From positions 2,914,001-2,978,000 of the forward strand of contig NC_089441.1 of the NCBI RefSeq assembly GCF_026210795.1: DNA of 64,000 nt, read 5' to 3'. Below, in pieces: positions 48,660 through 60,845 of this stretch (positions within the stretch are counted from its first letter, which is position 1; each line of letters opens with the position of its first letter). Made by a program: the position numbers and the translations under genes. The notes under the pieces are model-generated. The model was given only the letters and a program-made list of their open reading frames with translations, did no database searches and was not told where the DNA came from. This DNA is from Rhizophagus irregularis (taxonomy: Eukaryota > Glomeromycota > Glomeromycetes > Glomerales > Glomeraceae).

Positions 48660-49980
48660 ATCAGATCAGAGGGATCATCTTTTTATTCTTTGGATAAAAA
48701 CTTTTTAAAAGTTCTTATTGTGGAAACTAATAAGTGGGGGTGGCGTTTTTTTTTTTCGTTTTTTTCTATTGTCTCAGTTATTTTTTTGCATATTACTTTA
48801 AGGAGATTAGAATGAAAACATCCGTGAGATTTTTTTTTTTTTTTGGCAAAAATAAAAAGAGTCAGATGATTAGCTACAACATTTCATGAGAAAGCAGGTT
48901 ACCCCAAAAAACTCATGATCGATCAATCGGAACCGAGTCATTGAAAGTCATGAAACTAATATTAAAGATGAACCGTCTTATTCCGAATTAAAAAAAAAAA
49001 AGGGAATAGGGGAAATAGGGGAAGAGATTAATTTATTCAATTTAATTTTGATTGGATAAAATGATATTCAACTGCTGCGTACGGTTAATTATATGCGCAC
49101 TGACGTAACATAATGACTGCGTAATAATATGATATATTTATATAGTAAAATATATAATTGATATAATTGAATATAATTGAATATAAATGATATAATTGAT
49201 TTAATTGATGTAATTGACGTTTTTTTTGACATTATTTTAATTTATTTTATTTATTTGATTTCTTAAAAAGGAAACCAAAATTAATAAAGTATTGACATGT
49301 GGTTTCGGCAACGTTATATAAATATATTACTTTAACAGTTTAAATCACATGATATATAAGAATATACTGAATTGAATCACAATATCACAATATCACAATT
49401 ATAACAATTATAAGAAGGATATGTATTTAAAATTAGCTTTATTATGGGAAAAATGATAATCAACTGTGATCGCGCTATTATAATTCGTCATTTTGACACC
49501 ATAAGATGGTTGACGCGTTTTTTTTTTAGTAAGAAATCTAATTACAAACATTAAAACAAATCCACATGAAACAACAAATATTAAATGTATAGTATCACCG
49601 CATTGAACTTTTTTCTTTTAGGATCTTACCGAAATCGCCGATTATTAGACAAAAAAAAAAAAGATTTTTGACCTTTTATAAATGTTTTATTTACAAATAT
49701 GTTATAATTAGTCAAACAATTCCCCCATATTTTAATCTTTCTTATTTTGTATGTTTTTACCTCACATCTATTTTTACCCCAATAATGTTCTACTTCTAAA
49801 CCAGCCTTTTTTTATTATTTACTTATATTATTCTCATGTATGAATGAATGATATATATACACAAATATGTAATGCATGTAATAATGTAATAATTTGACTG
49901 TCATTCTTATTTAATCCTTATCAAAATAGTTATTATGACACCATCATACATTATTATTTATAAATACGATATAAGACCCA

Positions 49981-50058
49981 TTATAGTTTTATAGTTTTAT
50001 AGTTTTTATAGTTTTTATAATTTATGGTTTTATGGTTTTACGATTTTTATGGTTTTAA
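49981..50058. repeat. tandem TATAGTTTT-type repeat
   Basis: About eight degenerate copies of an 8-9 bp unit (TATAGTTTT, later TATGGTTTT). Confidence 0.7.
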
Positions 50059-50791
50059 TTGTGATCATGGGGTAATTAAAAATATGAACATATGAACAAC
50101 ATATTGTTAATATAATATTATAAAACCTTTTTTTTAAAATTTTCTTTATTCCGTTAAATTTTTTTTTTTAGGTTTTATAAATTCAGAAAATTTTTATATT
50201 GTGCGCCAGTGAAAAAATCTAGACGATCTAACAAACAAATCTTGTAAAATCGGGAAATCACCGAGTCATTCAATTAATTTCATTGAAGCAAATTTTTAGC
50301 CCGTTTATACCATTTTTGTTATAAAGGGAAATAAGATCAAAATGATAATGTACTAATATCAAACAAAGTTGGAAAAATCAATCAAGTTACGTCATGTTCT
50401 GACCATTTATATTTTTCTCATGTTTGTTTGTAAATTTTTTTTTTTTAATGAATATTCATTACAATAAATATTCAATAAATTATTATCTTACATTATCTTT
50501 TGATCATCTTGTAACTTTAGATAAGGCGTTTTTTGGTGACTCGTTTTTTTTTAGTATAGCCTCTAACATGAGTACATGTTAATTACTTTATTTGGTTATT
50601 TCATAATTTGATTATCTGTTGCCAATGATATTCATTTTTATAAGCCAATCAATTTCTAAATATTAACAACGTGATAATTAAAATTGAATTATTATTTAAT
50701 TATTAATTATTTATTGTTTAATTTATGTTGGTAATTAAAAATGCCGAGAAGAGAAATTATTGTCCTACTTTTTTTTTTATTTTTTCATAAA

Positions 50792-50862
50792 ACAACGACC
50801 TTCTTAACAACGTCCTTCTTAACAACGTCCTTAACAACGTCCTACTTACAACGACCTTTGAG
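50792..50862. repeat. tandem AACAACGTCCTTCTT-type repeat
   Basis: About four to five degenerate copies of an 11-15 bp unit. It is unusual here because it is less AT-rich than its surroundings. Confidence 0.7.
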
Positions 50863-51255
50863 AGATTAATATGATAATATGAATAAATTTTACTTTTTTT
50901 TTTTCCGGTTTATTAATTATTCTTGTTTAAACCGCTTTTTTTCTTTAACATACTTGTTTACCATATTTATATAAATTATATTATTTATTTATTTATTTCA
51001 AAGCCTTAAACAACAATAGTAACAATGTTTTTTTTTCTTGTTATTTAATATTTGTAATAACCTAATGTCCTTCTTATAACGGATTTACCGTCCGTGTTTT
51101 AATTTAATGTTTAATGTTTCGTATGTTTTCGTTATCGTTAAATCTTTTACAATTTTGAAAATTTTGAATGTAAATAATAATGTGCTTTTTTAAATTGAGT
51201 TTTAAAAAAAAAAAATTAAACAAATAATAAAATATTAAATATTAAAAATATTAAT

Positions 51256-51288
<33 letters not shown>
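51256..51288. repeat. (AAT)n microsatellite
   Basis: Run of about ten AAT/ATA triplets. Confidence 0.8.
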
Positions 51289-51289
<1 letters not shown>

Positions 51290-52748
51290 CAAACAAATAA
51301 ATAAATAAGATAAAATAGGTTAAATAAAACGAAGAGCCCTTTGGCCCTTTTTCTCTAAATTCTTTTAAATTTTATAAATTTCAATACAATTAGTTCAAAA
51401 AGGTTCAAAAGAATGATTAAAATGACCAATAAAATCGATTTATATCATTGTGATCACATGATATTCTGTACGAAATATCTATAATTCTTATAGTTCTATA
51501 GTCCAAAAAAAAAATTTTTTAAAGTTATTAACATTAATATTTCCTAATTGTTCTTTATATTAGTATATTTTGCATTAATGTAATTTAGAATCTCATTATT
51601 ACATTGGTTTATACCATAATAAAATCGATAATTTTGGTGTCAATGTGTCATATTCGTATTATACTATAATTCAACTCGGATATTTTACGATTGGAACATT
51701 GTAATATAAAGTATAACATATTGGAAATATTTGTAATATACACAATGATACAAATGTGTTCAAAACGTCATTTTATCATTGATTGATTGGTACAATTACA
51801 ATTAATTCCAATTTATAAATATTTGGTAAAGTTCAAAAAGGATTTCGGATCAGTTAAAAATTGTATATTTATTTTTATCATTGAAAGATAACTATTTCTA
51901 GTTAGTCTATTATACAAGTTCTATTATACAATAAATATCTTAAATTTTTAATTACTTTTTTTGGAAGATTTTTTTGACCTTTTAAAAAATATTATTATTC
52001 TCATTGTAATTGATTGATTTGATTGATATAGTATTTATATCAAAAAAAAATTCTATTTGAAGTATGGATTAACATATTTTTACTTCAAAATTAGAAAAAC
52101 TTATTTGGAATATGAATTGACACAAAAATATTATTATTTAAAATATATCAATATATTATATCAATTGATTTTTTATTTCTTTAAAAGAGTTATATATTTA
52201 AAGTATAGATTAATACTCATATTTTATATTAAATCAGAAAAACTTATTTGAAATATAAATTGATACAAAAGTATTATATTACTTAAAAAGAGTAATACTT
52301 CTTATTTAAAGGAAAAATTACAAGAATCAACCCTATAATAAATAATTTGCACCTTACCCACCAGCAATTATATTCCATAAATATATCAAATATCAATATA
52401 TTATATCAATTGATTTATTTTTTTTAAAAAAGAGTAATGTATTTGAAGTATAAATTAATATATATCAGAAAACTTATTTGAAATATAAATTGATACAAAA
52501 GTATTATATTATTATTATACTTAAAGAAGTGACTATACTTCTTATTTAAAGGAAAAATTACAAGAATCAAATTTATAATAAATAATTTGCACCTTACTAA
52601 ATATATTTCATAAATATATCAGATATCAATATATTATATCAATTGATTTATTTTTTTAAAAAAAAGTAATATATTTGAAGTATAAATTAATATATTTTAT
52701 ATTAAATTAGAAAACTTATTTGAAATATAAATTGATACAAAAGTATTA

Positions 52749-52913
52749 GGGCACTGTTAGATATTATCTAATATCACTTTAATATAAGAGCTTACCCCCC
52801 TCTTCTAGGTAAGATATGTTATAATTATAATTCCTTATATAGTATTATATGTAACCTAAGATCTTTAGTTATCTCCCTCCCCTTAAAATATTAGGTAATA
52901 TCTGACAGCATCC
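52749..52913. mobile_element. Harbinger-like MITE, 165 bp, inside the tandem array
   Basis: Terminal inverted repeats GGGCACTGTTAGATATTATC and, inverted from the right, GGATGCTGTCAGATATTACC. Flanked by TTA on both sides. Removing the element plus one TTA restores the array sequence exactly as in sister units, so the 3-bp duplication is well supported. No coding capacity. Confidence 0.85.
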
Positions 52914-53532
52914 TTATATTATTATTATACTTAAAAGGAATAATACTTCTTATTTAAAGGAAAAATTATAAAAATCAAATCTATAATAAATAATTTGCAC
53001 CTTACTTACTAGCAAATATATTTCATAAATATATCAGATATCAATATATTATATTATATCAATTAATTTATTTTTTTTAAAAAAGAGTAATGTATTTGAA
53101 GTATAAATTAATATATATCAGAAAACTTATTTGAAATATAAATTGATACAAAAGTATTATATTATTATTATATTTAAAAGAAGTGACTATACTTCTTATT
53201 TAAAGGAAAAATTACAAGAATCAAATCTATAATAAATAATTTGCATCTTACTAAATATATTTCATAAATATATCAGATATCAATATATTATATCAATTGA
53301 TTTATTTTTTTAAAAAAAAGTAATATATTTGAAGTATAAATTAATATATTTTATATTAAATTAGAAAACTTATTTGAAATATAAATTAATACAAAAGTAT
53401 TATATTATTATACTTAAAAGGAGTGATATTCCTTATTTAAAGAAAAAATTACAAGAATCAAATCTATAATAAATAATTTGTACCTTACTTACCAGCAAAT
53501 ATATTTCATAAATATATCAAATATCAATATAT

Positions 53533-55604
53533 ATCCTACAGCCAAATAGGATCATGCTTTTTTTATCATGCTGATATTTTTTTATTAAGCTATAAATAAA
53601 CTATGATAGTATACTAATTATTATTGATATTTTTTCAAATACTAAATACCATGTACTAAATATCATACTTAATATCATACTAAATATCATAAATATCATG
53701 TACTAAATATCATGTACTAAATATTATACTGCAAATATAGATACTATTTTAATTTATAATAAATTTGCTATGACAAATTAACCTTTCTTTTAAGCTTGAA
53801 AATTAAATCACAATTAAATAACTCTTTAAATTAATCAATATTCATTAAAATTTCTAATTGTTGATTTATGTCAGTTAAATTTAATGGCTTTTTTAGAGAA
53901 TTTTGTTGATTTTCGTAAAATACTAAAAAAATAAATTAGACAAATTAATAAGTTACAAAATAAAACATATTAATAAATAAAGAATTACCTTCTTTTGCAG
54001 TTTTAATATTATTGTTTTCTTTTCCAATTACTTGTTCATTATATGAAACTTAACCATTTAATATATCTGGTACTTTCGCCTTATCTAATAAATAAAAATC
54101 AGATATTTAATTATATATTTAGTTAAAATATTAAGTAATTATGATAATTGAATAAATTCTATATACCTAAAGTTGGTTTTCCATGAATTTTATCCATAAA
54201 TATTCCAATAATCTCGTTTTTTTTATCATCAGGAGATAAAGTGTATGATAATAATCCAGCATCAGAGCAGTGACAAGAAAGTAATTTTATTTCTTCTTTA
54301 GGAACGCCCATTTTTTCACAATTTTAGATAAGTGCACGTCACCCAGAATGGTTAGTGATTTTCCTACCACTAAAGTTAATGCCAGTAATTTTGCAAATTT
54401 CATTTAAAAATGAATTTAATCTTCTGAATCCTACGTGTTTTAGTTTATATCAAATTCCCATTTTCAAAGCTAAAATAATGAAGTGTATTAATTTTTATTA
54501 ATAAATATTTATAAATATTATTATTAAAATATATTACCAAATTCTTCTTCAACTTCTTGAAGGTAGAAATCAGGATCTGTATCATAGGGACATGATGATA
54601 AATATTTATCAAGAAATGGAGTAACTTCTGGATGATTTGCTAAAACCAATTTATCTGCCTTTCCTCGATTTTCAGTAAGACCACATTGGTTGTTTTTGGA
54701 ACAATAAATAAAAACATTGTATCCACCATCATTACATTTAACAAAATCAGTTCCATTAAGTAATGCATGTTCTCCTCCACGAAACCCAAGATATATTGCA
54801 TTGATAAAGAACACTCTTCTCAATAATCTTTCAGGTGTGGTACCATCTAATAATCTATGATTTAATATTTGGGTAATTTCATTAGCTTTTAGCGAATCTG
54901 TTCCTTTAGTTTCACCTTTCCTATTTTTAGATAAAAATCTAATTTTTCCATTAACAACTTCTTTTATAGCTTTAAAACAAGAATCATTATATAAATCAAT
55001 ATTTTTAATTCTTGATTTTTCTTGAAAAAAATGATTAACAGCTGCAAGAGAAACTCTAATAGAATTAACAGAATAGTCAGCACCATTTTTCTTCTTCATA
55101 TTAGCAAAAAAAGAGCATAATTGTTCAATTAAATCTTGTTCAGATTCCACTTCCTGAATCTTTCCTATATATAACTGTTCATCTCGAAACTTCTCTAGTA
55201 AGCCTATCCATATATCTGTTGCCTTAACTGTATTTTTTACTTTTGAAAATTCACAATAAAAGTCAACCTTGTCTTTTACTGGAGTAGTGGTCTCTTCTAA
55301 TTTTTCCTAAAAAAAGACAATACAAAATGTAATTATAAAGAAAGAAAAATAAAGCAATAATATTAATAAATGAATAATACCTTATTTTTTGAACCTAATC
55401 GTAGCATTTTATTTGAATATAAGTGAAAGAAATAAATGAAGAAAAAGAGAGGAAGTAGTTTAAAAAAGGTTAAAAAGACGCATTGTATTAAACTGGAAAT
55501 AGTTTAATATCGTATTTATAAGCAGAAATAGTTTAAAAAAGGCTAAAAGGATGCGTTAAACCAAAAATAGTTTAATATAGCATGATCATCAGTGGCTGCA
55601 GGAT
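53533..55604. mobile_element. Crypton-like tyrosine recombinase transposon with short inverted ends, about 2.07 kb, broken
   Basis: Contains a minus-strand tyrosine recombinase gene (listed separately). The left end begins ATCCTACAGCCA, five variable bases, then GATCATGCT (53533-53558). The right end read inward is ATCCTGCAGCCA, five different bases, then GATCATGCT (55604-55579). Subterminal repeats are present: TACTAAATATCATG on the left (53640-53730) and AATAGTTTAA on the right (55497-55576). It interrupts the tandem array. Classic Cryptons lack inverted ends, so the arrangement is unusual. The left boundary and any target duplication are not certain. Confidence 0.7.
53831..55407 (-). pseudogene. 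DUF3504/Crypton-type tyrosine recombinase, broken
   Basis: Exons by splice signals: 55381-55407 (MLRLGSKNK), 54538-55306, one beginning at 54469, and shorter ones ending at 53831. The large exon is intact and shows the catalytic-Arg region NAIYLGFRGGEHALLNGTDF. The next exon carries the rest of the catalytic set (NHSG..., SCHCSDAGLLSY) but has three in-frame stops, and a fourth lies in the following exon. All four stops could come from C-to-T change (TGA from CGA, TAA from CAA). These recombinases cut and join DNA through a Tyr nucleophile. The element is a plain DNA transposon, now inactive by itself. Confidence 0.8.
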
Positions 55605-55609
55605 AACAC

Positions 55610-55690
55610 AGTTATTTGATAGGGAGTTAAAATATCATCTGAACTGCTTCGCAGTTCGGTGATATTCTAACCCCCCTATCAAATAACTAA
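55610..55690. repeat. palindromic foldback repeat, about 80 bp
   Basis: Nearly perfect hairpin: outer arms AGTTATTTGATAGGG and CCCCTATCAAATAACT, inner arms around AATATCA and TGATATT, tip GAACTGCTTCGCAGTTC. It lies just outside the right end of the Crypton-like element, where the array resumes. It is either an independent foldback MITE or part of that element. Confidence 0.8.
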
Positions 55691-56448
55691 TATTTAATTG
55701 ATTTATTTTTTTTAAAAAAAAAGTAATGTATTTGAAGTATAAATTAATATATTTATATTAAATCAGAAAACTATAAATTGATATAAAGTATTATATTATT
55801 ATTATACTTAAAAGGAGTAATACCCCTTATTTAAAGGAAAAATTACAAAAATTAAATAAATTAATATATTTTATATCAAATTAAAAAAACTTATTTGAAA
55901 TATAAATTGATACAAAAGTATTATATTATTATATTTAAAAGGAGTGATACTCCTTATTTAAAGGAAAAATTACAAAAATCAAATAAATTAATATATTTTA
56001 TATTAAATTAGAAAACTTATTTGAAATATAAATTGATACAAAAGTATTATATTACTTAAAAAGAGTAATACTTCTTATTTAAAGGAAAAATTACAAAAAT
56101 CAAATAAATTAATATATTTTATATTAAATTAGAAAACTTATTTGAAATATAAATTGATACAAAAGTATTATATTACTTAAAAAGAGTAATACTTCTTATT
56201 TAAAGGAAAAATTACAAGAATCAACCCTATAATAAATAATTTGCACTTTACCCACCAGCAATTATATTCCATAAATATATCAAATATCAATATATTATAT
56301 CAATTGATTTATTTTTTTAAAAAAAAAAGTAATGTATTTGAAGTATAAATTAATATATTTTATATTAAATCAGAAACTTATTTGAAATATAAATTGATAG
56401 CAAAAGTATTATATTATTATTATACTTAAAAGGAGTAATACTTTTTAT

Positions 56449-57112
56449 AGGACCCCGGACATCACATATATAACTCATAACTGATCTGCATGAATTTAAA
56501 TACTTTTTGCTCCTGCTAAAATAGACCTAATTTGCTAAAAATCAAATTATCACATTTCAAATCTATACTAATTTGCTAAAACTCAAAATATGAGTTAATA
56601 ATCTTTTTTTTTATTATCAATAAAAAAATAAATGATTAATATAAATTAAACTGCCAATTTTTATAATTAAAATATGTAGATTATAGATAAAATAATAATT
56701 AATAAAAATAATAAATTAAATAAATAATTATTAAAAAATAAAATATTGCGAAACTAAACGGACGGTTTTTGGCCCGCATTATGCTTAATTTTGGCCGGAA
56801 TTATACTTAATTTTGGCCGGAATTATACTTAATTTTGGCCAAAATATGACCCGGACCCCGAAACTAATATTTTTAAAAATATTATTTATAAAGTTAAAAA
56901 CAAAGGATAAGTTAAATTTAAAAAAAAAGTACCAATTTGCTCAAATATAAAATATGACTTTGTAAAATCAATACAATTTGCTAAAACTCATAATTATGAC
57001 TATTAATTAATTTTCAATCAATTTGCTCTTTCTAAAATTATGAGTTTAACCTAATTTTGATTGAATTTGCTAAAACTCAAATGTGAGTTATATATATGAT
57101 GTCCGGGGTCCT
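56449..57112. mobile_element. hAT-like MITE, 664 bp, with 8-bp target duplication
   Basis: Inverted ends of about 28 bp, AGGACCCCGGACATCA at the left and its complement at the right. Flanked by CTTTTTAT on both sides (56441-56448 and 57113-57120). The middle holds three to four tandem copies of about 22 bp built on TTTTGGCCGGAATTATACTT (56765-56845). No transposase frame. Sits inside the tandem array. Confidence 0.88.
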
Positions 57113-57780
57113 CTTTTTATTTAAAAAAAAAATTACAAAAATCAAATAAATTAATATATTTTATATTAAATCAGAAAACTTATTTGAAATATAAATTAAT
57201 ACAAAAGTATTATATTATTATACTTAAAAGGAGTGATATTCCTTATTTAAAGAAAAAATTACAAGAATCAAATCTATAATAAATAATTTGCACCTTACCT
57301 ACCAGCAAATATATTTCATAAATATATCAAATATCAATATATTATATTAATTGATTTATTTTTTTTAAAAAAAAAGTAATGTATTTGAAGTATAAATTAA
57401 TATATTTTATATTAAATCAGAAAACTATAAATTGATATAAAAGTATTATATTATTATTATACTTAAAAGGAGTAATACTCCTTATTTAAAGAAAAAATTA
57501 CAAAAACCAAATCTATAATAAATAATTTGCACCTTACCCACCAGCAATTATATTCTATAAATATATTAAATATCAATATATTATATCAATTGATTTATTT
57601 TTTTTAAAAAAAGTAATATATTTGAAGTATAAATTAACATATTTTATATTAAATCAGAAAATTTATTTGAAATATAAATTGATACAAAAGTATTATATTA
57701 TTATTATACTTAAAAGGGAATAATACTTCTTATTTAAAGGAAAAATTACAAAAATCAACCCTATAATAAATAATTTGCAC

Positions 57781-58006
57781 AGGACCCTGCTTACTTATAA
57801 TAAAGGTTACCGTAAAAAATTGGTCTTTTACTAATAGTTTTTACCTTACTTTTTTCTTAAATTCTATTGGTTAATTAGCTAAAAAGGAAAAAAATCATAA
57901 CAATGTAACATAAAATTTCCTTTTATAGTAGGATCTGCAAAGAATTTTATATATGATTTTTACTTTAGGCCTGGGGGTAACCTATCTTATAAGTAAGCAG
58001 AATCCT
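57781..58006. mobile_element. hAT-like MITE, 226 bp, with 8-bp target duplication
   Basis: Ends AGGACCCTGCTTACTTATAA and, inverted, AGGATTCTGCTTACTTATAA. Flanked by ATTTGCAC on both sides (57773-57780 and 58007-58014), which splits a unit of the array. Starts with AGGACCC like the 664-bp element, but the interior is different. Confidence 0.88.
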
Positions 58007-58386
58007 ATTTGCACCCTACTTATCAGCAAATATATTCTATAAATATATCAAATATCAATATATTACATCAATTGATTTATTTTTTTTAAAAAAAGTAATG
58101 TATTTGAAATATAAATTAATACAAAAGTATTATATTATTATTATACTTAAAATAAGTGACTATACTTCTTATTTAAAGAAAAAATTACAAAAATCAAATA
58201 AATTAATATATTTTATATTAAATCAAAAAACTTATTTGAAATATAAATTAATATAAAAGTATATATTATTATACTTAAAAGGAGTGATATTTCTTATTTA
58301 AAGAAAAAATTACAAGAATCAAATTTATAATAAATAATTTGCATCTTACTTACCAGCAAATATATTTCATAAATATATTAAATATT

Positions 58387-59421
58387 AACAATCACCGGAC
58401 AAATCCAGTTATACCAATTTATTAATTGTTATAATTTTGTATAATATTAATCTTTAAAACTTCGTTCAAAGATAACTTATTTAAACATAATATAACGTCA
58501 TGATTTTATTACAGAAAATCAATTCTCAACTTCCATTTTAGATATTAAATTCCCTTCTTTTGAACATTAATTAATTAAAATAGAAATTCAAAATATTTGA
58601 ATTTTTTTTCATTATTTTAGTCTTTTTCTCAAAATCCTTTTTAATTTCAAATCGTTAAATATTAACAATAGCTGAAATATATGTAAAAAGATATGCTAGT
58701 TATATTTACTTTAATTTATGAAGTTAGTTTATACACTAAATTTTTTTAAATAAGTAAAAACATTTTTTCGTAATAAAAATGCATTTTTTTAATATTACAA
58801 ATCAATTTTATTGCCCTTAAATTATTTGAAAAAAAAGATATTACTTATTATTTATTTTTCTTTTTATGTCTAATATTATTATTCCAATACCTTTTAATGC
58901 ACTGAATATTCCATTCTTATGGCAGTTTACTTAAAACTTCATTAATTTCAGCTTCTAGAATGTTATTTCTTTTTATAACAAGCAACTTAAGATTTGTTTT
59001 TCTTCTTCAGTTTAAGGATGTAATATGTAATTAATTATTACTACTTTGTGTTAAAGTAGTAAAGGTTGCAACCTATTACTACCTTAAGTCTAAAAAGTAT
59101 TATATTAAGGTAGTAATATTACGGCTATAAAAGTAATAATATTACGGCTATAAAAGTAATAATATTACAGTTATAAAAAAAAGGTAGTAATATTATAGCT
59201 ATAAGGTAGTATTGTAATACTATTATAATATATTAATTTTCTGATCTATACTGTATATATTTAAATATAAAAATATGCACTAATTTACTATATTATTACA
59301 CATTATGCATTTCTTTTTTTACTTGTTTTACATCATTTTACTTGTTTTATTTGTTAAGTGCTACTTTAAAGTTTAAACTAATGGAAGAACCCTCTTTAAT
59401 AGCTACAAGATGATATAGTAA
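58387..59421. other. spacer with a short tandem repeat
   Basis: AT-rich, no gene. At about 59105-59215 a 20-22 bp unit (GTAATATTACGGCTATAAAA) is repeated four times with variation. Confidence 0.5.
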
Positions 59422-59924
59422 CACAGGTCAAAAAGTGAAAAATCAGGCATCAATCAGTCACCAATCGGTGACTGATTGGCATTTTCGCCAAATACCGACA
59501 CCAATTAGGCAGTTTGCTAACTTTTGATCTAGTGATCAGAAAAAAATGAAATATAGCTCATTGGAATCGTCTCAACATGACGAATGTAATGGTAGTAGAA
59601 TCAAATTTTTAGAATTAATAGTTAATAAAAAATTAAATAAAATATAAATGATACATTTTTATTTTTATATTTTACTTAATTTCTCATCAAGTATTAATCA
59701 TAGACATGCGATTTTACTACCATTAGATTCGCCTTGTTGAGACGATTCCAATGAGCTATATTTTATTCTTTTCTGATCACTGGATCAAAAGTTAGCAAAC
59801 TGCCTGATTGGTGACGGTATTTGACAAAAATGCTAATCAGTCACCAATCAGGCACCAATCAGATACCTGATTGGTGCCCGATTGGTGACTGATTGATGCC
59901 TAATTTTTCACTTTTCGACCTGTG
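59422..59924. mobile_element. foldback MITE with long inverted repeats, 503 bp, TAA target duplication
   Basis: Ends CACAGGTC...GACCTGTG flanked by TAA on both sides. The arms are about 185 bp each (left to about 59606, right from about 59709), almost complementary, with a loop of about 100 bp. Subterminal blocks repeat ATCAGTCACCAATC and its complement several times. The 3-bp TAA duplication suggests the Harbinger group. No coding frame. Confidence 0.82.
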
Positions 59925-60254
59925 TAATTTTTAGTGATAATGAAGTAAATGACCCAAAGGAAAAAAATTCTGGATGTCCTTTTACAGATATTTGGCAATA
60001 TATAAAGAAAAGTAAAAGCTGTGGTAATGTCATTATGAAGTAACATATATGGGCCGATCCTTGGAATCTAATTTTTTTACACAAAAATAATTTTATTAAA
60101 GCAAATATAAATTATCATTTATATAAGAATAATAAATTTATACTAGATAATGCAAAAAAAACTAATTAATTATATAATTTTTAATTTTTTTTTAATATAA
60201 GATATCATTAAAATTTAAAAGATCAAATATAACTCTCATGACAAAATCATTGAT

Positions 60255-60845
60255 AATTCTTCGTAGAAATAAGCTATACAAATAAATTTACATTCATTTG
60301 AAAGAGAAAATCGAGATCTATCTAATGAATCTAAAATCAAGTGAATTGAATCACTAGTTGTTCAGTAATCACGTTCAGTATATTATTGAATTTTATCTAA
60401 ATTTAATCATTAATTACTTCACATGTAGTGATTCAATTTGAATGATCTTTGCTCCCTAAGGTGATGCCAACTTTTATCTTTAAAATAAATTTAAAATAAT
60501 TCGTTTAATATATGTAGATGTTTAGGAATTATCAATTATATTATTAATATAAAATTTTATAAGTTTGATAAAATCTGATATAAAAAAATTTATTAAATAC
60601 CTGTAGATGCAAGCTACACGAATGAAATTATATTTATTTGAAAGAGAAAATTGAGGTCTATCTAATAAGCCTAAAATCGAATGAATTGAATTACTGGATT
60701 GTGAATAATTACGTCTAATATATTTATTTTTAATTTTTAAATTTGATTTGACTTTGATCGTTAATTACGCCTTATCCAGTGATCCAATTTTCCTGATCTT
60801 TGATTCTTACGATAGAGCAAATTCTCAGCTTTCAAATGAATGTAA
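60255..60845 (+). repeat. two diverged direct repeats, about 340 bp apart
   Basis: GAAAGAGAAAATCGAGATCT near 60300 recurs as GAAAGAGAAAATTGAGGTCT near 60641. The following 140 bp stay similar (CTAATGAATC/CTAATAAGCC, TGAATTGAATCACT/TGAATTGAATTACT, ATCATTAATTAC/ATCGTTAATTAC). Family unknown; non-coding. Confidence 0.65.

Larger units (their letters stand above)
42506..52049. other. 9.5 kb gene-free AT-rich region upstream of the GATA factor gene
   Basis: No open frame has a recognisable family, splice-consistent extension or protein-like composition. The stretch is dominated by poly-A/T runs and simple repeats. Two isolated GC-rich motifs stand out: CGGTTCCGGCCGGTCC near 45514 (with an inverted GGAACC arm) and TTCCGGCCGGCC near 47450. 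The proximal 500 bp up to about 43000 is less monotonous and may be the promoter and leader of the GATA gene. Confidence 0.5.
52050..58386. repeat. AT-rich tandem repeat array, unit about 235-250 bp, interrupted by several mobile elements
   Basis: Units share the order AAGTAATRTATTTGAAGTAT, AAACTTATTTGAAATATAAA, GATACAAAAGTATTATATTA, a small palindrome AAGGAGTRATACTCCTT, AAGGAAAAATTACAAGAATC, AATAATTTGCACCTTAC, then AATATCAATATATTATATCA. Matching points recur, for example at about 52431, 52665, 53085 and 53320, so the period is about 235-250 bp once inserts are removed. Between 55850 and 56220 a shortened half-unit of about 125 bp is repeated three to four times. Copies differ by scattered changes. 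No coding frame. It may be a satellite or a amplified non-autonomous element. Confidence 0.85.

Noticed and set aside
52050-58386. CRISPR-like array
   Set aside because: Units are long, AT-rich and adjoin each other without unique spacers, in a eukaryotic genome.
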